The notes under the pieces are model-generated. The model was not told the origin of the DNA and ran no database searches. It saw only the letters and a program-made list of their open reading frames with translations. 64,000 nucleotides of DNA from Sulfitobacter aestuariivivens (GTDB lineage: Bacteria > Pseudomonadota > Alphaproteobacteria > Rhodobacterales > Rhodobacteraceae), in the NCBI RefSeq assembly GCF_014763045.1, contig NZ_JACTAG010000001.1, positions 124,001 to 188,000 of the forward strand, in the 5' to 3' direction. The translations under genes were made by a program, and so were the position numbers. Shown in pieces: positions 25,493 through 35,823 of the stretch; within the stretch, counting starts at the first letter, position 1, and each line of letters begins with the position of its first letter.

Positions 25493-28400
25493 TGCGTGCG
25501 CCGAGATATATCGTAACCGCCTTTTTGATCTGGCTTGCAAGTCTGGTCGGTGTCGCCGCCCAGGAAGATGACAAGGGGTTTCTGACGCGCACCATCCAGG
25601 ATGCGCTGAGCGGGACAGGGCGGACCGTGTCCATCGACGGTTTTGCAGGCGCGCTGAGTTCAGAGGCGTCATTTGACCGCATGACGATTGCGGACAAGGA
25701 CGGGATATGGCTGACGCTCGAGGACGTGGTGCTGGTGTGGAACAGATCGGCGTTGCTGCGCGGCCGTCTTGAAGTAGAGAGGCTGCGGGCGGGCCGACTG
25801 GATTTGCCGCGGCTGCCGGTCAGCGAAGATGACGCCTTGCCAGATGCAGAAGCCACGCCGTTCAGTCTGCCGGATTTGCCGGTCTCTATCGACATTGCCG
25901 AATTTGCCATTGATCAGATCAATCTGGGCGCACCGTTGCTGGGCGAGGACGCGCAACTGAGCATCAATGCGCAGGCGCGTTACACCGATGCCGAGGCCTT
26001 TGCCGATTTCACAGCAGAGCGTACCGACGGAAAGCGCGGCGCGTTCGAGGTCAAGGCGGATCTGAACCGCAGTGACGATGTACTCTCCCTTCTCATCAAG
26101 CTGAGCGAGGAAGAGGAGGGGCTTGCGGCACGGCTGTTGAACCTGCCCGGTCAGCCGTCGGTTGACATGACCGTCGCGGGCGACGGGCTGTTGGACGATT
26201 TCACGTCTGACGTCACCATTGCCACAGACGGCCAGGAACGTCTTGCGGGGCAGATCGTGCTTTCCACGCAGGCTCCGAGACGCGCGTCGGATCATCCGGA
26301 CCGGCGGGTGCAGGCAGACATTGGCGGCGATATCACGGCGTTGCTTGCGCCCCGCTTTCGCGCGTTTTTCGGCGAGGATGTACAACTGACGCTTGATGCA
26401 CTGCGCGAGGGGTCGGGTGCCTTTGAAATCAGCGATTTTGCCCTGACTGCGCAGGCCGCGCAATTGCAGGGAAAGGCGAATATCAATCAGGAGGGTTGGC
26501 CCACGCTGCTGGACATCACCGGGAGCATCCGCAACCCAGACGGCACGCCGATCTTGCTGCCTGTCGGAGGGGAGGGCACGACGGTCGAGGCCGTGCAATT
26601 GCGCGTGGATTACGACGCGGGCGACGGAGAGGTCTTTGACGCTGATTTCACCATTGATGCGCTTGCCACCCAAGGGATCACCATCACACAGACGCAGCTG
26701 GCGCTCGACGGTACATTGCAGGGCAATCTGGGATCGGTCGGACAGTTTTTGGGGGATGTCACTTTTGCCGCGGAAGGTCTTGCACTGACAGACCCCGCGC
26801 AAGCCGAAGCCATCGGTGATGCAATCACAGGGCGCGCGAACATCAACTATATCGAGGGACAGCCTACACGGATCAGCAACCTTGATCTGTCCGGTACGGA
26901 TTACAGCCTTGCAGGTCAGGTTATCATCAATGGTCTGGAGCAAGGGTTCCTGACCCGGTTGGATGTCGCCTTGCAGGCAAGCGATCTGAGCCGGTTCTCG
27001 GCCCTGATCGGTCGAGAAATCGATGGCCAGACGGGGTTGGCGCTGAAGGGATCTGTGACGCCGCTTGGCGGGCTTTTTGATCTGCAGGCATCGGGGACGA
27101 CGCAGGATTTACGGGTTGGCATTGCGCAGGCCGATGCAGTTCTGGCCGGTCGCACAGAGGTGTCGGTCGCGGCGCAGCGCAACGAAACCGGGACCTTCTT
27201 GCGCGATCTGGCGCTGGAAAATGACGCGATATCGCTGACCGGTTCGGCGGAATTGCGGACCGATGACAGCCGGGCGCAGGCGCGCTTTACCCTTGCAGAT
27301 GTCGGGTTGGTCGTGCCGGAGTACAGCGGCCCTGTGACGGTGACGGCCACCGCCACGCAGGACAACCGCGGCTGGACAATTGATGCTGCAACTGACGGAC
27401 CCTACGGCGCGCAATTGACTGCCAAGGGGCTGGCCACGGGGCCTAACGCTGCGCTGACAATTACCGCTGATGCGCCCAACGTGACTCCTTTTGCAGCGCC
27501 TTTCGATCAGGATATCAGCGGGCCTTTGCGGGCCGAGGGTGTATTGCGTAACAGTGCCGACGGGTGGTTGCTGCGGGCCGATGGGAGTGGGCCATTCGGC
27601 GGTGAAGTGTCGGTAGATGGCCAGATCACACCCAGGGTTGATATGCAGTTTGATGTCTCCCTGCCCGACATACAGCCGCTGGTGCCGCAGGTGAAAGGCC
27701 CGCTGTCTGCAGAGGGACGGGTGCGGCAGGAGCCGCAGGGATTCTTTATCGACGCGACGGCCAGTGGACCTTACCGCGGGCGCGCGGCCGTCGAAGGGCT
27801 GGCAACCGGACCAGATATGCAGTTGACCTTCGAGGTGTTACTGCCCGATGTGCGCCCGGTTGTGCCCGGCGTGTCCGGGCCGCTCAATGCCAGCGGGGTG
27901 GTGCGCCAGACACCGGACGGGATTGCCGTCGACACCAATGCCAGTGGACCTTATGGGGCGCAGGCAAACGTCGCCGGGATCGCAACCGGACCGCAAATGC
28001 GGCTGACATTCGATCTGGCCCTGCCCAATGTGAACCCCGTCGTGCCGGGCATGTCCGGTCCGCTGAATGCGACGGGCGTTGTACGGCAGACCCCGGACGG
28101 GATCGCGGTTGATACCAATGCGACCGGGCCTTACGCATCTCGCGGGTCCTTGCAGGGTGTGGTGACCGGGCCCAATGCCAACGTGGATTTCACGCTGGCA
28201 ATGGCTAACATCGGGGCTTTGGTTGAAAAGGTATCTGGTCCGCTGGATGTGACCGGCTCGGCCGCGAAAAGCGGCGGGGGATGGCAGGTAAGCACCCAGG
28301 CACAGGGCCCGTCAGGCACTCAGGCAACGATCACCGGACAGGTCAGCGAGGCCGGAACAGCGGCACTAGATATTGTCGGCACGGCGCCTTTGGGTCTTAG

Positions 28401-29661
28401 TCGTCCGTTCATTGCCCCGCGGAACCTGCAAGGTCAGGCCCGGTTCGATTTGCGCCTGGACGGGCCGCTTGCCCTGTCATCGCTGAGCGGGACAATTCAG
28501 ACAACCGGTGCAAGTCTGAGTGCGCCAAATCTGCGGGTCGCCGTCACCGGGATCAACGGAAACGTGCAACTTGCGCAAAACCGCGCGCAGGTTGATCTGA
28601 CAGGCGAGGCAACCAATGGCGGGCGGGTGCGTGTCGGCGGCGGCATCACGCTGACCGGGGCCTTGCCGGCTGATTTGCGGGTTGGTCTGCAAGATGTCGT
28701 GTTGATTGATCCGCGTCTCTATCGCACGTCCGTGTCGGGAGATTTGAGGGTTGCAGGGCCGTTGACCGGGGGCGCTGTGATTGCGGGGCGTGTCAATGTT
28801 GCGGAGACGACTGTCAACGTGCCCTCGACGGGATTGACCAGTATAGGTGACATCCCCCCGATCACCCATATCGGCGCGCGCCCAGGTGTCGCGGCGACAC
28901 GTCAACGGGCCGGTCTGACAGGGGCGGGCGCGGGCGATGATCCCGCGTCAGGCGGAGACGGGCCGGGCTTTGGGCTGGATGTCAGAGTCAATGCGCCCAA
29001 TCGCATTTTCGTGCGGGGGCGGGGCCTTGATGCGGAGCTGGGCGGTGCATTGACCCTGACGGGCACAACCAACCGGATCATTTCGACGGGGCGGTTTGAA
29101 CTGCTGCGCGGGCGGTTGGATATCTTGGGCAAGCGCTTCAATCTCGTTGAAGGGTTCATCCAGTTTCAGGGTGACCTTATACCGTTCATCCGGTTTGTAT
29201 CCGTCACGGACAGCGCGACAGGCGAAGTGCGCATTATTGTCGAAGGGCCTGCAGACGCACCCGAGGTCAAGTTCGAGGCCACGCCCGAGGCACCAGAAGA
29301 CGAGGTGCTGGCACAGCTCCTTTTCGGGCGCAGCATCAGCGACATCTCTGCCTTTCAGGCGCTGCAACTGGCAAGCGCGGTTGCCACGCTGGCCGGGCGC
29401 GGTGGTGGGGGGCTGATCGGGAACCTGCGCGAGGGATTTGGGCTCGACGATCTGGATGTGACGACGACCGAGGATGGCGCAACGGCGTTGCGGGTTGGGA
29501 AATACATCAGCGACAACATTTATACGGATGTGACCGCGGCCTCGGACGGGACCGGGGAAGTCTCGCTGAACCTTGATATCTCAAAGAACCTGACGGCACG
29601 GGGCACGCTGGAATCCGATGGGAACACCAGCATTGGTATCTTCTTTGAAAAAGACTATTAG
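25492..29661 (+). CDS. tamB: Translocation/assembly module protein TamB
   Basis: This 1389-residue inner-membrane-anchored periplasmic bridge protein has an N-terminal hydrophobic segment at about residues 5-23. A very long beta-repeat body (AsmA/TamB type) would form a lipid-conducting groove. The C-terminal TamB domain spans about 1050-1389 and includes FVRGRGLDAELGG, RGRLDILGKRF and DEVLAQLLFGRSIS. Residues about 615-960 hold six tandem units of 57-63 residues with GPYG-type cores; two neighbouring units are nearly identical in protein but not in DNA. The length is close to the usual 1200-1450. Encoded directly behind tamA with a one-base overlap. Confidence 0.93.
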   Translation: MRAPRYIVTAFLIWLASLVGVAAQEDDKGFLTRTIQDALSGTGRTVSIDGFAGALSSEASFDRMTIADKDGIWLTLEDVVLVWNRSALLRGRLEVERLRAGRLDLPRLPVSEDDALPDAEATPFSLPDLPVSIDIAEFAIDQINLGAPLLGEDAQLSINAQARYTDAEAFADFTAERTDGKRGAFEVKADLNRSDDVLSLLIKLSEEEEGLAARLLNLPGQPSVDMTVAGDGLLDDFTSDVTIATDGQERLAGQIVLSTQAPRRASDHPDRRVQADIGGDITALLAPRFRAFFGEDVQLTLDALREGSGAFEISDFALTAQAAQLQGKANINQEGWPTLLDITGSIRNPDGTPILLPVGGEGTTVEAVQLRVDYDAGDGEVFDADFTIDALATQGITITQTQLALDGTLQGNLGSVGQFLGDVTFAAEGLALTDPAQAEAIGDAITGRANINYIEGQPTRISNLDLSGTDYSLAGQVIINGLEQGFLTRLDVALQASDLSRFSALIGREIDGQTGLALKGSVTPLGGLFDLQASGTTQDLRVGIAQADAVLAGRTEVSVAAQRNETGTFLRDLALENDAISLTGSAELRTDDSRAQARFTLADVGLVVPEYSGPVTVTATATQDNRGWTIDAATDGPYGAQLTAKGLATGPNAALTITADAPNVTPFAAPFDQDISGPLRAEGVLRNSADGWLLRADGSGPFGGEVSVDGQITPRVDMQFDVSLPDIQPLVPQVKGPLSAEGRVRQEPQGFFIDATASGPYRGRAAVEGLATGPDMQLTFEVLLPDVRPVVPGVSGPLNASGVVRQTPDGIAVDTNASGPYGAQANVAGIATGPQMRLTFDLALPNVNPVVPGMSGPLNATGVVRQTPDGIAVDTNATGPYASRGSLQGVVTGPNANVDFTLAMANIGALVEKVSGPLDVTGSAAKSGGGWQVSTQAQGPSGTQATITGQVSEAGTAALDIVGTAPLGLSRPFIAPRNLQGQARFDLRLDGPLALSSLSGTIQTTGASLSAPNLRVAVTGINGNVQLAQNRAQVDLTGEATNGGRVRVGGGITLTGALPADLRVGLQDVVLIDPRLYRTSVSGDLRVAGPLTGGAVIAGRVNVAETTVNVPSTGLTSIGDIPPITHIGARPGVAATRQRAGLTGAGAGDDPASGGDGPGFGLDVRVNAPNRIFVRGRGLDAELGGALTLTGTTNRIISTGRFELLRGRLDILGKRFNLVEGFIQFQGDLIPFIRFVSVTDSATGEVRIIVEGPADAPEVKFEATPEAPEDEVLAQLLFGRSISDISAFQALQLASAVATLAGRGGGGLIGNLREGFGLDDLDVTTTEDGATALRVGKYISDNIYTDVTAASDGTGEVSLNLDISKNLTARGTLESDGNTSIGIFFEKDY
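27340..28380 (+). repeat. Six tandem repeats inside tamB
   Basis: Units with cores DGPYGAQ, GSGPFGG, ASGPYRG, ASGPYGA, ATGPYAS and AQGPSGT start near residues 636, 699, 756, 817, 877 and 938. Between the cores lie SGPLNA-GVVRQTPDGI and LP-V-PVVPG type segments. Units four and five share about 20 consecutive residues with only conservative changes, yet differ at most third codon positions. Boundaries are approximate. Confidence 0.7.
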
Positions 29662-29705
29662 CGCGCCGGGACCGGGCAAGATCGCGGATTGACCGCCGCG
29701 TCTTC

Positions 29706-30218
29706 TTAGGCGTCGGGTTTGAATTGCCCGAACTGACCCTCATTAAACAGCAGGGCCTTTGCCGTGCCGGGTGTCTCAGCGGCGTGTTTGACGTGACCAA
29801 GGATCAGCGAATGATCACCAGCCGGGTGCACCGCGTAGGTCGTGCAATGGAAGGTGGCAAGGCAACCGCGAAACGTTGGCACGCCATCTGGTCCTTCGAT
29901 CCAGTCAAACCCGGCGAAATCATGGCCTTGCTTTGCAAAGTGCTGTGCCAGCATTAGTTGATCGGCTGCCAGCACATGGATGCAAAAGGTTGAAGCCGCC
30001 GCGAAAGCATCGTGGCGCAACGAGGATTTTGCCGGCGACCAGAGCACCAGCGGCGGATCGAGCGAGACAGAAGAGAATGAATTGGCTGTCATGCCAAGCG
30101 GCCGGTCATCAGACAGCACTGTCACGACAGTCACACCCGTGCCGAACCGTCCAAAGGCGCGGCGCAGATCGTGGGCTGTGTCCGAGCCCGGCGTGAAGGT
30201 TTTCATGTTCTGATCCAT
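29706..30218 (-). CDS. Flavin reductase family protein (FMN-binding split barrel)
   Basis: A protein of about 170 residues of the flavin-reductase-like/DIM6-NTAB family, using NAD(P)H to reduce FMN for a partner monooxygenase or acting as an FMN oxidoreductase. Visible motifs are GRFGTGVTVVTV, PLGMTANSFSSVSLDPPLVLW (the FMN-binding strand-loop) and FCIHVLAADQ. The C-terminus holds GDHSLILGHV, the family's second signature. The open frame extends 43 codons upstream of the ATG at 30218, but that part is Arg-rich and atypical. ATG 30206 is also possible, and no start has a strong ribosome site. It converges with tamB and has no obvious monooxygenase partner in the window. Confidence 0.85.
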   Translation of the reverse strand: MDQNMKTFTPGSDTAHDLRRAFGRFGTGVTVVTVLSDDRPLGMTANSFSSVSLDPPLVLWSPAKSSLRHDAFAAASTFCIHVLAADQLMLAQHFAKQGHDFAGFDWIEGPDGVPTFRGCLATFHCTTYAVHPAGDHSLILGHVKHAAETPGTAKALLFNEGQFGQFKPDA

Positions 30219-30495
30219 CCCGCGCAGCGGTGCCACGGCGGGTCGGGATTGTCCAGCGGTCGGCTTGAGCCTGAGATCACGCGACATGTTGAAAAGGCCG
30301 CGCTGAGATCGTGCCCCGAGTCGTGTAGTGTGGCGCGGCAGACGCATGGGCTGACGGGATTGGCTGCCTTCCGTTCCGTCACCGGAACTCGACCGTCCGC
30401 CAGAGCGTTTTGACAGTGATCGCCAGCGCGGCCCGAAACGTGGTCGGCATCACTCTTGAAACCAGAGGTACCGATGAGTGCCGGAGGAGAAAAGT

Positions 30496-30999
30496 ATGAC
30501 CAATACGCTGAAAACCACGTTTGCTGCCGCGTTTGTCTCGGGTATTGCCCTTGGAGGGATGGCGATGGCCGACGGTGAAACCGTTGACCACATAGAGGTC
30601 GGCTCATTGAGCTGTGATGTCGGGGCCGGGACAGGGTTTGTCTTTGGGTCCACCAAGACCCTCGATTGCACGTTCAATCCAACCCAAGAGGGTCTTGCGG
30701 ATGAACGCTACGTTGGTCGGATCGACAAATATGGCATCGATATCGGCCGCACCGAAGGGGGTAAGCTGTCCTGGTTGGTCTGGGCGCCGACCGAGCAGGA
30801 GTTTGTTGAAGGGGGTCTGAACGGTACTTACGGCGGTCTTTCCGCCGAAGCGACTATTGTCGGCGGTCTGGGTGCGAACGTGATGACTGGCGGTTCAGAG
30901 AATACACTGGCACTGCAGCCCGTAAGCCTGAGTACGTCGGAAGGGCTGAACATTGCACTGGGCGTTGGTGCCATTACGCTCGAGCGCGTCGACGGCTAA
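30496..30999 (+). CDS. DUF992 periplasmic protein
   Basis: This exported protein of 167 residues has a signal peptide at residues 1-25 (MTNTLKTTFAAAF, cut near MAMA) and a mature DUF992 domain. Typical features are a GSLSCDV-G segment with a paired CTF cysteine about 20 residues on, YVGRIDKYGIDIG, LSWLVWAP, and a GANVMTGG near-C-terminal glycine stretch. One disulfide between the two Cys is likely. Start ATG 30496 has GGAGGAG upstream. Function of the family is unknown; it is common in alphaproteobacteria. It stands alone, followed by a clear terminator. Confidence 0.85.
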   Translation: MTNTLKTTFAAAFVSGIALGGMAMADGETVDHIEVGSLSCDVGAGTGFVFGSTKTLDCTFNPTQEGLADERYVGRIDKYGIDIGRTEGGKLSWLVWAPTEQEFVEGGLNGTYGGLSAEATIVGGLGANVMTGGSENTLALQPVSLSTSEGLNIALGVGAITLERVDG

Positions 31000-31021
31000 C
31001 CCTGCGACGCTAAATTGCGGA

Positions 31022-31054
31022 ACGGGCGGCCCTCGGGGCCGCCCGTCTGTTTTT
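31022..31054 (+). terminator. Rho-independent terminator after the DUF992 gene
   Basis: ACGGGCGGCC pairs with GGCCGCCCGT (31022-31031 with 31037-31046), extendable by one C-G pair, followed by CTGTTTT. The T-run reaches the acs stop codon. No T-run on the other side, so it serves the plus strand. Confidence 0.85.
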
Positions 31055-33002
31055 AACGGTTCATCCGGTTTTTGATGAGGTCATCCACTACCGACGGATC
31101 GGCCAGCGTAGACGTGTCCCCCAAGGCGCCATAATCGTTCTCGGCGATCTTGCGCAGGATGCGGCGCATGATCTTTCCCGAACGTGTCTTGGGCAGGCCC
31201 GGCGCCCATTGAATGAGGTCAGGTTTGGCAATGGGGCCGATCTCAGCACGGACCCATGCCTCCAGTTCCTTGCGCAACTCTTCGGAGGGCTCTTCGCCGC
31301 CCATGAGGGTGACGTAGCTATAGATACCTTGCCCCTTGATTTCATGGGGGTAGCCCACAACCGCACTTTCGGCGACCTTGGGGTGTGCGACCAGCGCGCT
31401 TTCCACCTCGGCGGTGCCCATTCTGTGGCCCGAGACATTGATCACGTCATCGACGCGGCCTGTGATCCAATAATCGGCGTCAGCGTCCCGCTTGGCGCCG
31501 TCACCGGTGAAGTAGTAACCCGGATAGTCTGCGAAATACGTCTTTTCAAAGCGTTCGTGGTCACCCCAGACGGTGCGCATCTGGCCCGGCCAGCTGTCGG
31601 CGATGCAAAGCACCCCTTCTGCCGGGTTCTCGGTGATGACTTCCGCTGTTGTCGGCTCGAGAATGACGGGCTGGATGCCAAAGAAGGGCTTCATCGCCGA
31701 TCCCGGTTTCATCGCATGCGCGCCGGGCAGGGGGGTCATCAGGTGGCCGCCCGTCTCGGTTTGCCACCAGGTATCCACGATGGGGCAGGTGCCACCGCCG
31801 ACAACCTCATTGTACCAGTTCCATGCTTCGGGGTTGATCGGCTCTCCCACGGTCCCCAGAACCTTGATGCTGCTCAGATCGCATTTGGTGACAAAATCCT
31901 TGCCCTGACCCATCAGCGCGCGGATGGCGGTGGGGGCGGTATAGAACTGGGTGACCTTGTGCTTTTCGCACACTTGCCAGAAGCGCGAGGCGTCCGGGTA
32001 GGTGGGGACGCCTTCGAACATCAGCGTTGTGGCCCCGTTGGCCAGCGGTCCGTAGACGATATAACTGTGGCCGGTGACCCAGCCCACATCTGCCGTGCAC
32101 CAGTAGATATCCCCGTCATGGTAATCAAAGGTGATTTCATGGGTCATGGCGGCGTAGACCAGATATCCGCCCGTGGTGTGAACGACGCCCTTGGGCTGCC
32201 CGGTGGAGCCTGACGTGTAGAGGATAAAAAGCGGGTCTTCGGCGTCCATGGTTTCAGGCGGGCAGTCGTCCGAGACTTTGTCGAGTTCTTCGTGCAGCCA
32301 GAAGTCGAGATCGCCGCGCCAGGCAACCTGCTGATCTGTGTGCTTGACCACGAGGCATTTCACCTCGTCGAAGTCATTGAGCAGCGCCTGATTCACGTTG
32401 TCCTTGAGGTTGGTCACCCGTCCCCCGCGTGGGGCACCGTCTGACGTTATGACCACCTTTGCGTTGCAACCGTTGACCCGGGCACCTAGCGCGTCGGGTG
32501 AAAAGCCGGCAAAGACAATGGAATGGATCGCGCCGATGCGCGCGCAGGCCAACATAGCATAGGCGGCTTCGGGGATCATCGGCAGGTAGATGACAACACG
32601 ATCCCCTTTGCCGACACCCAGCGATCGCAGCACATTGGCCATCTTGCATGTCTCGGCGTGCAACTGCGTGTAGGTAATGTGTTTCGTGTCATCGTCCGGG
32701 TTGTCGGGCTCCCAGATGATGGCGGTCTGATCGCCGCGAGTCTCAAGGTGACGATCGGTGCAATTGGCAGAAACGTTGAGTTGTCCGTCAGCGTACCAAT
32801 TGATTTTCACATTGCCGAGGGTGAAGTCGACGTCTTTTACCTGTGTAAAGGGCTTGATCCAGTCCACGCGTTTGCCTTGTTCGGCCCAGAACCCGTCAGG
32901 ATCATCAAGCGAAGCCTGGTACATCTTTTCGTAGGCGTCGGCGTTCACGTGGGCATTGGCGATCATATCATCGGATGGCGGATATGTTTTGGCGTCGGAC
33001 AT
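31053..33002 (-). CDS. acsA: Acetyl-CoA synthetase
   Basis: This 649-residue cytosolic enzyme converts acetate, ATP and CoA to acetyl-CoA via acetyl-AMP. Adenylate-forming motifs are present in order: [11 protein letters not shown] near residue 264, the [10 protein letters not shown] core near 413, [10 protein letters not shown] near 498, [16 protein letters not shown] near 517, and the catalytic/acetylated lysine in TRSGKIMRR near 609. Its length equals that of typical AcsA. GGGGGGAACAAAG before ATG 33002 supports the start. It lies alone on the minus strand, convergent with the DUF992 gene and divergent from the oxidoreductase gene. Confidence 0.96.
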   Translation of the reverse strand: MSDAKTYPPSDDMIANAHVNADAYEKMYQASLDDPDGFWAEQGKRVDWIKPFTQVKDVDFTLGNVKINWYADGQLNVSANCTDRHLETRGDQTAIIWEPDNPDDDTKHITYTQLHAETCKMANVLRSLGVGKGDRVVIYLPMIPEAAYAMLACARIGAIHSIVFAGFSPDALGARVNGCNAKVVITSDGAPRGGRVTNLKDNVNQALLNDFDEVKCLVVKHTDQQVAWRGDLDFWLHEELDKVSDDCPPETMDAEDPLFILYTSGSTGQPKGVVHTTGGYLVYAAMTHEITFDYHDGDIYWCTADVGWVTGHSYIVYGPLANGATTLMFEGVPTYPDASRFWQVCEKHKVTQFYTAPTAIRALMGQGKDFVTKCDLSSIKVLGTVGEPINPEAWNWYNEVVGGGTCPIVDTWWQTETGGHLMTPLPGAHAMKPGSAMKPFFGIQPVILEPTTAEVITENPAEGVLCIADSWPGQMRTVWGDHERFEKTYFADYPGYYFTGDGAKRDADADYWITGRVDDVINVSGHRMGTAEVESALVAHPKVAESAVVGYPHEIKGQGIYSYVTLMGGEEPSEELRKELEAWVRAEIGPIAKPDLIQWAPGLPKTRSGKIMRRILRKIAENDYGALGDTSTLADPSVVDDLIKNRMNR

Positions 33003-33301
33003 CTTTGTTCCCCCCTATCAATATTGTTGGCGCGATCATAACGCGGTCTGAAAAGAAGGGAATAAGCAACTCAATATCAAGGGCTTCAGTGTAAAGATTT
33101 TTCTCATAGCCCAAGCATTTTGTAAATTTCTGCAGGTGGACGTGATGAATCCCCACGGTTTGGAACGGATTGCCTGTCAAAGAGAAAGGCCATGGCGTTT
33201 GCAAAAGCTTTTGCGCCTGTCACTTGGGGCCAAAATCAAGGTATCCTTGCGCCGCAACCCGCACTTCACTGTGGGTTGGCGTTGCCAAAAGGATCTACTC
33301 A

Positions 33302-34420
33302 GTGACTGAGATACCCACCACCATGAGTGCCGTTGTCCTGCATGCCCACGGTGGCATGGAGGCCTTGCAGTACCACACCGATTGGCCTGTCCCAAAGCCC
33401 GGGCACCGGCAAGTGTTGATCCGTGTCGGGGCTTGCGGGCTGAACAATACCGATGTGAATACCCGGACAGGCTGGTATTCCAAGGCGGTGACAGGGGGCA
33501 CCGACAGCAACGCCGGTGCGGCGGCAGATGACGCCGACCCTGCATGGGGCGGCGCCCCGGTGGGTTTGCCCCGGATTCAGGGAGCGGACGCCGTTGGTCT
33601 GGTCGTCGCCGCAGGGGCGGAGGCCGATCCATCGCTAGTCGGCAAGCGCGTGATGATCGACTGCTGGATGCGGAACTGGGACGATCCGCTGAACCGTGAA
33701 ACGACCGGCTACTTCGGTTCCGAGATCGATGGCGGTTTTGCGCAATACACCGTCGTTGATCACCGCAACGTGGCTGCTGTTGACAGCCCGTTAAGTGATG
33801 CGGAACTGGCGACGTTCTCGTGTTCTTATTCTACCGCCGAAGGGATGTTGTGGCGTGCGGGCGTGCATGCGGATGACAGGGTGCTGATCACAGGTGCGTC
33901 CGGCGGGGTCGGGTCGGCCCTGGTGCAGCTGGCCAAGCGGCGCGGCGCCTTTGTGATCGCGCTGGCAAGCCCCGCCAAGCATGAGGTTCTGCGTGATCTG
34001 GGCGCTGACCTGGTGCTGGAGCGCGCCCCGGCCGATTTGCCTGTCGCGCTGAAGGAAAACACAGGTCACGACAAGGTCACTGTCGTCGCGGATGTAGTCG
34101 GCGGTGACTATTGGCCCCACCTGATCGACACATTGGTACGAGGCGGACGCTATGTGACGTCCGGTGCAATCGCCGGGCCGATTGTCGCGCTGGATCTGCG
34201 CACCCTTTATCTTCAGGATTTGACCCTGCACGGCTCAACCGTGATCCCGCCGCAGATATTTGCGGACCTCGTGGGCTATATCGAGAGGGGTGAGGTTAGG
34301 CCGTTATTGGCTGCGACCTACCCATTGCAGGACCTCAAACAGGCGCAAACCGCCTTTATCGAAAAACGGCATGTGGGCAACATTGTTGTCGTGCCGGAAT
34401 TGCCCGTAGAACCGGAATAA
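33302..34420 (+). CDS. Zinc-type alcohol dehydrogenase / quinone oxidoreductase family protein
   Basis: A medium-chain dehydrogenase/reductase of about 372 residues. It has the N-terminal GroES-like half with GLNNTDVNTR near residue 47 and a Rossmann half with VLITGASGGVGSALVQLAKRRG near 200 for NAD(P)H. The usual structural-zinc Cys cluster is missing and the catalytic Cys is Asn-like (GLNNTD), so it is probably a zinc-free quinone oxidoreductase-like enzyme. I chose GTG 33302, which has AAGGAT upstream and gives the usual TEIPTTMSAVV N-terminus. An ATG seven codons later lacks a ribosome site. Substrate unknown. It precedes the TRAP operon by 361 bases. Confidence 0.85.
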   Translation: MTEIPTTMSAVVLHAHGGMEALQYHTDWPVPKPGHRQVLIRVGACGLNNTDVNTRTGWYSKAVTGGTDSNAGAAADDADPAWGGAPVGLPRIQGADAVGLVVAAGAEADPSLVGKRVMIDCWMRNWDDPLNRETTGYFGSEIDGGFAQYTVVDHRNVAAVDSPLSDAELATFSCSYSTAEGMLWRAGVHADDRVLITGASGGVGSALVQLAKRRGAFVIALASPAKHEVLRDLGADLVLERAPADLPVALKENTGHDKVTVVADVVGGDYWPHLIDTLVRGGRYVTSGAIAGPIVALDLRTLYLQDLTLHGSTVIPPQIFADLVGYIERGEVRPLLAATYPLQDLKQAQTAFIEKRHVGNIVVVPELPVEPE

Positions 34421-34781
34421 CTGAAGGCGGAGTTGATGGAGAGGCGTTGTCACGGTGGTCCGCCCGCAGGACCATCCTGCGTCGGCTGTGCGAAAAACCG
34501 CACAATCGCGGGCGTTACCATCTTCCTGAAATCGGCAGCGCTTTCTGGTAATCTTTTGAAGTAAAATAATAAAATGAGATGGCGTCACTTGCGGCGACAT
34601 AAGGCGTTGCAACCCGCCAGAGCTTGGGTTTTCTTATGCGCAGGGGTCCGGCTGCCACTGGATCGGGAGGGGAGCAGAGCATGGCCATCCAACGCGATGC
34701 CTGTGATGTCCTGATTTCGCACGCAGCCGGATATGAACCGAAAACGAGATGCGGACCAATAACCGCAAAGGGAGAAGATCA
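34421..34781. other. Intergenic region before the TRAP operon
   Basis: A 361-base gap with an AT-rich patch near 34560-34575 (AAGTAAAATAATAAAATG) that could hold the -10 region of the dctP promoter. Two small hairpins are visible (TGGTCC/GGACCA near 34456-34474 and TGTGCG/CGCACA at 34487-34504). Neither is followed by a T-run. No gene is supported here. Confidence 0.4.
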
Positions 34782-35798
34782 ATGACCAAGTATCTATCAG
34801 GCGCCGCAGTCTGCGCCATCAGCTTTGCCTTCGTCACTGAGGCCGCTGCAACCGAATGGAATGTCTCTGTCTGGGGCAAGCGCCGCGCGTTTACGGAGCA
34901 TGTTGAGAAGATCGCTGAACTGGTGTCTGAAAAGACCGGCGGCGAATTTACAATGAACGTGAGCTACGGTGGCCTGTCAAAGAACCGCGAGAACCTTGAT
35001 GGCATTTCCATCGGTGCCTTTGAAATGGCGCAGTTCTGCGCCGGGTATCACCGCGACAAGAACCGGGTGATCACGGTGCTTGAGCTGCCGTTCCTCGGGG
35101 TTGAAAACCTGGAACAGGAAGTTGCCGTATCCAAGGCCGTTTATGCGCACCCCGCTGCGGCCGAGGAAATGGCACAGTGGAACGCCAAGCTGCTGATGAC
35201 CTCGCCGATGCCGCAGTACAACCTTGTTGGCACAGGCGAACCGCGCGACACGCTGGACAAGTTTGACGGCATGCGTGTGCGTGCGACCGGCGGTCTGGGA
35301 CAGGCGTTTGAGGCTGTGGGTGGCGTGCCCACGTCCGTGACAGCCACCGAGGCCTATCAGGCCATGGAAAGCGGCGTGGTTGACACGGTCGCCTTTGCAC
35401 AGCATGCGCACTTGTCCTTTGGCACAATCAACCAGGCGGACTGGTGGACAGCCAACCTGAACCCCGGCACAGTCAACTGCCCGGTTGTGGTCAATATCGA
35501 TGCCTACGAAAGCCTCAGCGATGCCGAGCGTGAAGCGCTTGACAGTTCCGTGGACGAAGCGCTGGAGCACTATCTGGCCAACTACGGCGAGCTTCTCAAG
35601 AAATGGGACAGCGTGTTGGAGGAAAAGGGCGTGCAGAAGGTCGAGATTGCGCCCGCAGTGATCGACGAATTCCGCGCCAAGGCGGCTGATCCGATCCGGG
35701 ATGCGTGGATCAAGGACATGGAAGCGCAGGGCCTGCCTGGCCAGGAGCTGTATGATCTGGTGGTCAAAACACTGGACGAAGCCAAAGGCGGCAGCTGA
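34782..35798 (+). CDS. dctP: TRAP transporter solute-binding protein (DctP family)
   Basis: This 338-residue periplasmic binding protein has a signal peptide at residues 1-24 ending TEAAA and a mature start at EWNVSVWGKRR. Family blocks include the FDGMRVRATGG segment, which carries the Arg that binds the ligand carboxylate, EAYQAMESGVVDTVAFA, and a C-terminal amphipathic helix. It captures an organic acid for the DctQM sodium-driven permease. GGGAGAAG before ATG 34782 fixes the start; an ATG-like in-frame codon at 34749 lacks one. A strong hairpin follows before dctQ, which may let the binding protein be made in excess. Substrate not determined. Confidence 0.92.
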   Translation: MTKYLSGAAVCAISFAFVTEAAATEWNVSVWGKRRAFTEHVEKIAELVSEKTGGEFTMNVSYGGLSKNRENLDGISIGAFEMAQFCAGYHRDKNRVITVLELPFLGVENLEQEVAVSKAVYAHPAAAEEMAQWNAKLLMTSPMPQYNLVGTGEPRDTLDKFDGMRVRATGGLGQAFEAVGGVPTSVTATEAYQAMESGVVDTVAFAQHAHLSFGTINQADWWTANLNPGTVNCPVVVNIDAYESLSDAEREALDSSVDEALEHYLANYGELLKKWDSVLEEKGVQKVEIAPAVIDEFRAKAADPIRDAWIKDMEAQGLPGQELYDLVVKTLDEAKGGS

Positions 35799-35823
35799 AC
35801 CACCTAACAAGGTGCAGGCGAGG

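Noticed and set aside
25669..26943. 424-codon minus-strand open frame
   Set aside because: Antisense to tamB, which has clear family features and coupling to tamA. The opposite product shows no domain.
27340..28380. CRISPR-like repetition
   Set aside because: The repeats are protein-level units of about 180 bases within tamB, with no short identical repeats or spacers.
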